Assembly: GCA_900763995.1 (NCBI GenBank)
Contig: CAAFMK010000020.1
Location: forward strand, 1 to 11,747
DNA length: 11,747 nt
Source of the DNA: an uncultured Oscillospiraceae bacterium
Lineage (GTDB): Bacteria; Bacillota; Clostridia; Oscillospirales; Oscillospiraceae
Direction: 5' to 3'
Made by a program: the position numbers and the translations under genes. The notes below the pieces were generated by a model. The model was not told the origin of the DNA. It did no database searches and worked only from the letters and a program-made list of their open reading frames with translations. This document shows positions 7,609-11,747 of this stretch, in pieces; position 1 is the stretch's first letter, and the number at the start of each line of letters is the position of its first letter.

Positions 7609-8943
7609 ATGGATGAGCAATTCAAAGTAAAGCGGAAAATCACATCAGCACAGATTATCATACTTGGCTTTTCCGCTGTCATTTTGATGGGGGCAATGCT
7701 GCTGATGCTGCCCATTTCCAGTCAAAGCGGACAGTTTACCCCCTTTCGGGAGGCACTGTTTACCTCCACCTCTGCGGTGTGTGTCACTGGGCTGGTGGTT
7801 CAGAACACAGCCACCTACTGGTCGGGGTTTGGACAGGTGATTATTTTACTCCTGATCCAGATCGGAGGACTGGGAGTGGTGACCGCTGGAGCCACCATTG
7901 TGATCCTGTCTGGAAAGCGGATCTCCCTAATGCAGCGCAGCACCATGCAGGAGGCCATTGCGGCACCTAGGATGGGTGGAATTGTCCGTCTGACCAGCTT
8001 CATCGTCAAATGCACCCTTATCATCGAGCTGATTGGGGCTGTTATGATGCTCCCAGTGTTCTGGGAGGATTTTGGCTTGAAAGGGATCTGGATGGCAGCT
8101 TTTCACTCCATATCGGCCTTTTGTAATGCTGGCTTTGATCTGCTGGGGATTCGAGGGGAGTATTCATCCCTGACCAGCTATTGGGATAACCCTGTGATCA
8201 ATCTGACCATTATGATGTTGATCGTAGTGGGCGGCATTGGCTTTTTCACATGGGAGGATATTCGTACCAACCGCTGGCACTGGCGGCACTACCGGATGCA
8301 GACCAAGATGATCCTGTCCACCACACTGATTTTGCTTGTGGTTCCTACCATATACTTCTTTTTCAATGAGTACCGTGACCTGCCTGTGGGACAGCGGCTC
8401 CTGGCCTCAGCCTTTCAGGCTGTGACCCCCAGAACGGCGGGATTTAATACCACAGACCTCACACTGATGGCGGAGGCTGGGCAGTTTGTTATCCTTGCAC
8501 TGATGCTCATTGGCGGATCTCCCGGATCAACAGCCGGCGGTATGAAAACTACCACAGCGGCAGTGTTGGCTACCTCAGCCCTGTCTGTTTTCCGCCGGGA
8601 GGAGAACGCCCACCTCTTTGGACGGCGCATTGACAACAGCGCGGTCAAGCAGGCGGCAACCATTTTCCTTATGTATATCGTACTCTTTTTCACTGGAGCG
8701 CTCATCATCAGCGTGTCGGAGGGACTGCCTATGGCAGTGTGTCTGTTTGAGACGGGCTCTGCCATTGGTACAGTGGGACTGTCCCTTGGGCTGACACCGG
8801 AGCTGGGAGTGCTGTCCCATATGGTTTTGATCTTTTTGATGTTCTTTGGTCGTGTGGGAGGTTTGACCCTGATCTTTGCGACCCTGTCAGAGACCAATAA
8901 GGCCGCGGCAAGACTTCCACAGGAAAAAATTACAGTAGGATAA
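7609..8943 (+). CDS. ktrB: KtrB/TrkH-family potassium uptake membrane subunit
   Basis: A 444-residue polytopic membrane protein, the K+-conducting subunit of a Ktr system, which imports K+ with Na+ or membrane-potential coupling when gated by KtrA. The length matches KtrB (about 445) better than TrkH (about 480). All four pore-loop repeats are visible, each with the filter glycine: TSTSAVCVTGL (G61), SISAFCNAGF (G175), VTPRTAGFN (G278) and TGSAIGTVGLS (G390). Hydrophobic helices fill the rest, starting with IIILGFSAVILMGAMLLMLP near residues 16-35. The ATG at 7609 is preceded by GGAAGGG (7594-7600). It is followed after 24 bases by ktrA, so the two form an operon. Regulation by c-di-AMP through KtrA is known in Firmicutes; nothing in this sequence proves it here. 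Confidence 0.95.
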   Translation: MDEQFKVKRKITSAQIIILGFSAVILMGAMLLMLPISSQSGQFTPFREALFTSTSAVCVTGLVVQNTATYWSGFGQVIILLLIQIGGLGVVTAGATIVILSGKRISLMQRSTMQEAIAAPRMGGIVRLTSFIVKCTLIIELIGAVMMLPVFWEDFGLKGIWMAAFHSISAFCNAGFDLLGIRGEYSSLTSYWDNPVINLTIMMLIVVGGIGFFTWEDIRTNRWHWRHYRMQTKMILSTTLILLVVPTIYFFFNEYRDLPVGQRLLASAFQAVTPRTAGFNTTDLTLMAEAGQFVILALMLIGGSPGSTAGGMKTTTAAVLATSALSVFRREENAHLFGRRIDNSAVKQAATIFLMYIVLFFTGALIISVSEGLPMAVCLFETGSAIGTVGLSLGLTPELGVLSHMVLIFLMFFGRVGGLTLIFATLSETNKAAARLPQEKITVG

Positions 8944-8967
8944 CAGCGTTAGATAAGGAGTCATAAT

Positions 8968-9615
8968 ATGAAATCAATTCTGTTAATTGGACTTGGGCGG
9001 TTTGGGCGGCATATTGCAAAAAATCTCAACCAGCTGGGCCACGAGATCATGGCGGTGGACAGCGTGGAGGAGCGGGTCAACGCAGTGCTTCCCTCTGTGA
9101 CCAACGCCCAGATTGGAGACAGCACAGACGAGGCCTTTTTGGACTCCCTTGGTGTCCGAAATTTTGATGTATGTATTGTAGCCATTGGAAATGATTTTCA
9201 AAACTCCCTTGAGACCACATCTCTGCTGAAGGAATTGGGCGCAAAGATGGTGGTGTCCAGAGCGGCCCGGGATGTACAGGCCAAATTTCTGCTGCGCAAT
9301 GGTGCCGACGAGGTGGTGTACCCAGAGAAGCAGCTGGCAAAGTGGACGGCCATTCGCTGTGGCTCCAACCACATTTTGGACTATATGGAGCTGGATGGAG
9401 AGCATGCAATGGTGGAGGTTCAGGTTCCAGAGAACTGGGTGGGCCAGACCGTGGGCCAGATAGACATCCGCAAAAAGTATGGGGTCACCATCATTGGCAC
9501 CAGGCAGGATGGAAAGCTGGATCTCACCATCCTGCCAGACACTACCTTTGCAGAGGATCAGACACTGCTGGTTCTGGGACGGTATCGCAATATGCAAAAA
9601 TGCTTCCATATATAA
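8968..9615 (+). CDS. ktrA: KtrA/TrkA-family RCK potassium uptake regulator
   Basis: A 215-residue cytoplasmic protein with one RCK_N (Rossmann) domain and one RCK_C domain, forming the octameric nucleotide-binding ring that gates KtrB. The N-terminus has the nucleotide motif GLGRFG (G8, G10, G13) and the acidic residue ending the second strand, AVD at D31. The RCK_C domain occupies about residues 135-215 and in relatives binds c-di-AMP. A single RCK unit distinguishes it from the duplicated TrkA of enterobacteria (about 458 residues). The start at 8968 follows AAGGAG (8955-8960) at 7 bases. It lies 24 bases after ktrB on the same strand and should be co-transcribed from the promoter at 7490. 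Confidence 0.94.
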   Translation: MKSILLIGLGRFGRHIAKNLNQLGHEIMAVDSVEERVNAVLPSVTNAQIGDSTDEAFLDSLGVRNFDVCIVAIGNDFQNSLETTSLLKELGAKMVVSRAARDVQAKFLLRNGADEVVYPEKQLAKWTAIRCGSNHILDYMELDGEHAMVEVQVPENWVGQTVGQIDIRKKYGVTIIGTRQDGKLDLTILPDTTFAEDQTLLVLGRYRNMQKCFHI

Positions 9616-9832
9616 ATAGGATGATGCGATGGCAGCGGCCAAAAGGCGTATCCTTTCCCGATAAAGGGGGATACGGAGTGCACAACGGCAAATAGGAAGG
9701 TGCTGATAGTGGTTATTCAGAAGGGGTAAAATTGTCAATCCGATCAGGTCAAGAGATCAGAGAAAATACCTTGCTTTTCACAACTGTTTATGGTAACCTT
9801 GAACACAAAAAGAAGGTTAAAGGATGGTATTT
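9616..9832 (+). other. Intergenic spacer between ktrA and the DtxR-family gene
   Basis: These 217 bases hold no convincing gene; the short open frames lack ribosome binding sites and family resemblance. Visible structure: GTATCC (9648-9653) and GGATAC (9669-9674) form an inverted repeat extendable by three T-G pairs but without a T-run, so it is only a weak candidate for the ktrA transcript end. GATCAG occurs twice in direct orientation near 9741 and 9755. The right end contains the likely promoter and inverted repeat of the next gene. Confidence 0.5.
9771..9819 (+). promoter_or_regulatory. Candidate promoter and overlapping inverted repeat of the DtxR-family gene
   Basis: TTGCTT (9771-9776) and TAACCT (9794-9799), spaced by 17 bases and with an extended -10 TGG before the latter, form a plausible weak sigma-A promoter. 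TAACCTT (9794-9800) is an exact reverse complement of AAGGTTA (9813-9819), with 12 bases between. The left arm overlaps the proposed -10 and the right arm ends just before the likely AAAGG ribosome binding site. This would fit autoregulation, but no factor can be named from the sequence alone. Confidence 0.35.
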
Positions 9833-10204
9833 ATGAATATTCACGAATCTGCCGAAGACTATTTGGAATCAATTTTAGTCCTGAAGGAGAGGATGGGCAT
9901 GGTTCGCTCCATTGATGTTGTGCATCATCTGGAGCTGTCAAAGCCCAGTGTCAGTGTGGCCATGAAGCGCCTGCGGGAGAATGGATACATTGAAATGGAC
10001 AAGGATGGATATATCACCTTACTTCCTCCGGGGGCAGAGATCGCTGAGCGCATTTATACACGCCATAAGCTACTTACCCGATTTTTGGTACATCTGGGTG
10101 TGAGTGAAAAGGTAGCAGCGGCAGATGCCTGTAAAATTGAGCATGACCTCAGTGACGAATCCTTCCAAAAAATAATGGAATTTATGTTGAATATTGTGAA
10201 ATAA
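9833..10204 (+). CDS. DtxR/MntR-family metal-dependent transcriptional repressor
   Basis: A 123-residue repressor expected to bind Fe2+ or Mn2+ and then operators of metal-homeostasis genes. It has the N-terminal winged helix-turn-helix (about 8-65, recognition helix near SKPSVSVAMKRL) and the metal-binding dimerisation domain (about 66-123). There is no C-terminal SH3-like domain, so it has the size of MntR rather than DtxR. By alignment with the families, metal ligands would be D9, E12, H78, C100, E103 and H104. D9 and E12 are MntR-like, while C100 in DACKIEH is DtxR-like, so metal preference cannot be assigned. I chose ATG 9833 because MNIHESAEDYLESIL is the usual beginning of this family and AAAGG lies 9 bases before it; the alternative ATG at 9824 adds only three residues. 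It converges on the DUF3793 gene across a shared terminator, and is a candidate regulator of the leftward genes. Confidence 0.92.
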   Translation: MNIHESAEDYLESILVLKERMGMVRSIDVVHHLELSKPSVSVAMKRLRENGYIEMDKDGYITLLPPGAEIAERIYTRHKLLTRFLVHLGVSEKVAAADACKIEHDLSDESFQKIMEFMLNIVK

Positions 10205-10234
10205 AAGCCATTTACGGCAAGATGGTTAAGAATA

Positions 10235-10277
10235 AAAGAGGGCCACCACAAGATTTGCACTTGTGATGGCCCTCTTT
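10235..10277. terminator. Bidirectional intrinsic terminator between convergent genes
   Basis: AAAGAGGGCCACCACAAG (10235-10252) and CTTGTGATGGCCCTCTTT (10260-10277) pair over 18 positions with a single C-A mismatch around a 7-base loop. Read leftward it is followed by a T-rich tract (TTTTATTCTT), a good terminator for the DUF3793 transcript; read rightward the T-run is short but the A/T base pairs at the stem foot serve the same purpose. It starts 30 bases after the DtxR-family stop codon and ends 1 base before the DUF3793 stop. Confidence 0.92.
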
Positions 10278-10278
10278 A

Positions 10279-10845
10279 TCATGCGGATACCGTCAGTACC
10301 TCTATGGGGATACCCTGCTCATACTGCTGTACATAGGTATCAATACACCTGCGATAGCAATCAAAGCATTTCTGGATGGAGACAGGATTGCTGTAGGACT
10401 TCCAAAAGCCACAGCATGTGAAATTCTTTCCACGGTTTTCAATAAATCCTATCACATCCCGAAGGGGGTAGCCCAGGAAAATGCCAATCTCGTGGGGGAA
10501 GTCCGGCTGTGTGCGCAGACGGCAGGACAACTGCCCCAGCATAGAAGCCATGTCTAGCAGCTGATATCCAACAGAGGAAAGAAAGCTGCGGCAACCAGAG
10601 TAGGTCAGAATACGCTCCAAATGGCTGGGGCGGTAAACATAGACGATGGTAGAGGTCGTTTCTGGGCGCTCCAGCAAAATTTCAACGGCCAGCCCCAGAG
10701 GGCGCAGCTTTTCATCCCACACACGCACTTTTTCACGGGTGGTTTCCAGAGAATCAGCAGTGCGACAAAACAGGCTGCCCGGTTTGATGCCAGCCAGAGT
10801 AGGGGCACACTGTCTTACCAATGTGGCTTCAAATGTCTGTTCCAT
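10279..10845 (-). CDS. DUF3793 family protein, cysteine-rich
   Basis: A 188-residue soluble protein I recognise as DUF3793, a family common in anaerobic Firmicutes and of unknown biochemical function. The hallmark is the stretch HEIGIFLGYPLRDVIGFIE (about 118-136) followed by NRGKNFTCCGFWKSY. The C-terminal third has C144-C145, C160, C163 and C167, an arrangement that could bind a metal or Fe-S cluster, though this is inference. Earlier cysteines are at 13, 27, 85 and 108. The start at 10845 is preferred because AAAGGA lies 9 bases before it; upstream in-frame ATGs at 10863 and 10854 lack such a site. It lies downstream of the flavodoxin gene on the same strand, 225 bases apart, in an arrangement seen with iron-responsive genes. 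No signal peptide or membrane segment is seen. Confidence 0.88.
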   Translation of the reverse strand: MEQTFEATLVRQCAPTLAGIKPGSLFCRTADSLETTREKVRVWDEKLRPLGLAVEILLERPETTSTIVYVYRPSHLERILTYSGCRSFLSSVGYQLLDMASMLGQLSCRLRTQPDFPHEIGIFLGYPLRDVIGFIENRGKNFTCCGFWKSYSNPVSIQKCFDCYRRCIDTYVQQYEQGIPIEVLTVSA

Positions 10846-10926
10846 GGCAGCCATTCCTTTCATCAGTCAGGGCTTTGATGTGCGTACACACCAGTGAATT
10901 TGTAGTTGGAAAATAGAATGGAGGAG

Positions 10927-10954
10927 ATCATATCCTATGGTGTATGATGACCAA
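10927..10954 (-). promoter_or_regulatory. Weak candidate promoter of the DUF3793 gene
   Basis: On the minus strand TTGGTC (10949-10954) and TATGAT (10927-10932) are 16 bases apart, 81 bases before the chosen start codon. The -10 is good and the -35 poor. If it is real, DUF3793 can be expressed apart from flavodoxin. Confidence 0.3.
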
Positions 10955-11020
10955 GATTCATTGAGAAGTGTCCCCCCGTACGGCAGCCATACGGGGGGAT
11001 TTGGGGAAGTAGGGAAGTAG
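10937..11020 (+). CDS. Possible 27-residue small protein (uncertain)
   Basis: A short rightward frame inside the spacer of two leftward genes. ATG at 10937 follows a strong GGAGGAG (10920-10926) with 10-base spacing and the frame runs to TAG at 11018. The encoded peptide begins MVYDDQDSLRSV and continues through a Gly/Pro-rich stretch encoded by the GC hairpin at 10972-10998. No promoter in the rightward direction is convincing, and the peptide resembles nothing I know. The ribosome binding site could be chance. Confidence 0.15.
   Translation: MVYDDQDSLRSVPPYGSHTGGFGEVGK
10972..10998 (-). terminator. GC-rich hairpin downstream of the flavodoxin gene
   Basis: CCCCCCGTA (10972-10980) pairs perfectly with TACGGGGGG (10990-10998), and the stem continues past one mismatch with GG/CC to a 3-base loop. 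It lies 73 bases after the flavodoxin stop in the reading direction of that gene. The following minus-strand bases (ACACTTCTC) contain no proper T-run, so it may be a weak or partial terminator, an RNA-stabilising 3' structure, or a processing point between flavodoxin and DUF3793. Confidence 0.5.
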
Positions 11021-11070
11021 GAAACATACGATGTTAAGAGAAGGGAGGAATCATAGAGTAGGAGGAGAGT

Positions 11071-11502
11071 TTACCAGCTGGCCAGCGCCCGGCCCAGGGC
11101 GCGGCAGGCTTCTTGGGCTGCATCATCAGGAGCCTCATTTGCCATCAGACCATTCTCGTCATAGAGGGTAGCGTTTGCATCCTCACACCGAGTACACCAC
11201 TCACGCATCCATTGACCATCACCCCAGCCATAAGAGCCGAACAGGGCGATTTTCTTTCCACCCAGAGAGCTTTCCAGGTCGGCGAACATGGGCTCGAACT
11301 CCATCTCCTCCAAAACCTCAGCTCCCATAGCGGGACAGCCAAAAGCGATGACACTGAACTCAGACATACGGGCTGCAGAAAACTCAGCAGGCCCAATCAG
11401 CTCCACCTGAGCGCCGGCCTCCTTTGCACCTTCTGCAATACAATCGGCCATAGCCTGTGTATTCCCAGTGCCACTCCAATAGACGATTGCCAGTTGATTC
11501 AT
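11071..11502 (-). CDS. Flavodoxin
   Basis: A 143-residue FMN-binding electron carrier, which in anaerobes commonly replaces ferredoxin when iron is scarce. The phosphate-binding loop is WSGTGNTQAMA at residues 9-19, directly after the first strand (LAIVY). The strand VIAFGCPAMGAE (about 51-62) and the loop IALFGSYGWGDGQWM (about 85-99) provide the flavin-stacking regions. Length and motif order match the short-chain flavodoxins. ATG at 11502 is preceded by AAAGGAG (11515-11521) with 12 bases between, slightly long but the only candidate. A near-consensus promoter lies 195 bases upstream, with two palindromes in the leader region that look like repressor operators. Downstream on the same strand is DUF3793. 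Repression by a metal-responsive regulator is likely but inferred. Confidence 0.95.
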   Translation of the reverse strand: MNQLAIVYWSGTGNTQAMADCIAEGAKEAGAQVELIGPAEFSAARMSEFSVIAFGCPAMGAEVLEEMEFEPMFADLESSLGGKKIALFGSYGWGDGQWMREWCTRCEDANATLYDENGLMANEAPDDAAQEACRALGRALASW

Positions 11503-11611
11503 GATTATTATGTACTCCTTTCAAGAAGTCATACAGATGAGCAGTACGAATATTGTACCTTCCATGTGCATATACAGCTGCTCTTGTGTATGAAACTGGT
11601 ATTTCGCTATA

Positions 11612-11629
11612 AGTTAGACAAAACTAACT
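11612..11629. promoter_or_regulatory. Palindromic operator candidate, distal copy
   Basis: AGTTAG (11612-11617) and CTAACT (11624-11629) are exact reverse complements with 6 bases between. It has the same arms and spacing as the copy at 11671-11688, at a centre distance of 59 bases. It falls in the transcribed leader of the flavodoxin gene, about 60 bases beyond the expected start. Between the copies lie a short GC-rich palindrome (CGGGCTGCCCG) and AGAGG/CCTCT arms that could fold in RNA. Confidence 0.6.
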
Positions 11630-11670
11630 AAAGAGGCGAAAGAAACGGGCTGCCCGCCTGCCCTCTCGTT

Positions 11671-11688
11671 AGTTAGGAATTGCTAACT
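11671..11688. promoter_or_regulatory. Palindromic operator candidate at the flavodoxin transcription start
   Basis: AGTTAG (11671-11676) and CTAACT (11683-11688) are exact reverse complements with a 6-base spacer. The site starts 8 bases downstream of the -10 element, covering the predicted transcription start, the classic position for a repressor. The arm core GTTAG/CTAAC is also the core of DtxR/IdeR boxes, but those have one base between the arms, not six. Confidence 0.65.
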
Positions 11689-11696
11689 ACAAGTGA

Positions 11697-11725
11697 ACTA
11701 TATCATATTGGATAAGGCTTGTCAA
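11697..11725 (-). promoter_or_regulatory. Near-consensus sigma-A promoter of the flavodoxin gene
   Basis: On the minus strand TTGACA (11720-11725, perfect consensus) and TATAGT (11697-11702, five of six) are separated by exactly 17 bases. Transcription would begin near 11690, giving a leader of about 188 bases. Such a strong promoter with an operator at its start suggests high expression on derepression. Confidence 0.85.
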
Positions 11726-11747
11726 CACATTTTTTTAAAAATTGGTG

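Noticed and set aside
9342..9695. 117-codon plus-strand frame overlapping the ktrA end
   Set aside because: It is an out-of-frame shadow of ktrA extended into the spacer, with no start signals.
11521..11571. 16-codon upstream frame in the flavodoxin leader (minus strand)
   Set aside because: No ribosome binding site precedes it; a frame this short is expected by chance in a 188-base leader.

Overview
The window looks like chromosomal DNA of a low-to-medium GC Gram-positive anaerobe, most likely a gut Clostridia member (Oscillospirales-like). This is inferred from strong AGGAGG-type ribosome binding sites, sigma-A promoters of Firmicutes type, and protein families typical of that group (DUF3793, a short DtxR-family repressor, KtrAB, a tandem-HAMP chemoreceptor). 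No rRNA, tRNA, CRISPR array, insertion sequence or phage gene is visible.

Layout, left to right. (1) 1-1995: a single transmembrane methyl-accepting chemotaxis protein with its own promoter and a strong intrinsic terminator. (2) 2022-7436: a compact three-gene operon, jetA-jetB-jetC, encoding a Wadjet/MukBEF-like SMC complex (kleisin, small winged-helix subunit, SMC ATPase). The nuclease subunit JetD, which completes known Wadjet systems, is absent: jetC is followed within 172 bases by the promoter and start of an unrelated gene. (3) 7437-9615: a potassium uptake pair, ktrB (membrane channel) and ktrA (RCK gating ring), with its own sigma-A promoter and structured leader. (4) 9616-10204: a 217-base spacer and a DtxR/MntR-family metal-dependent repressor. 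(5) 10205-11747: two leftward genes convergent to the repressor, a flavodoxin and a DUF3793 protein. The flavodoxin has a near-consensus promoter with two copies of the palindrome AGTTAG-N6-CTAACT downstream of it, one of them at the expected transcription start.

How the parts work together. The jet genes overlap and should be translated as one unit whose products form one DNA-loop-extruding complex. KtrA gates KtrB. The DtxR-family protein is a natural candidate regulator of the flavodoxin/DUF3793 genes, because the palindrome half-site GTTAG/CTAAC is the one found in classical DtxR/IdeR boxes; this link is inference. The most unusual item is the apparently JetD-less Wadjet operon and the related GACAG(N)CTGTC palindromes on both sides of it.
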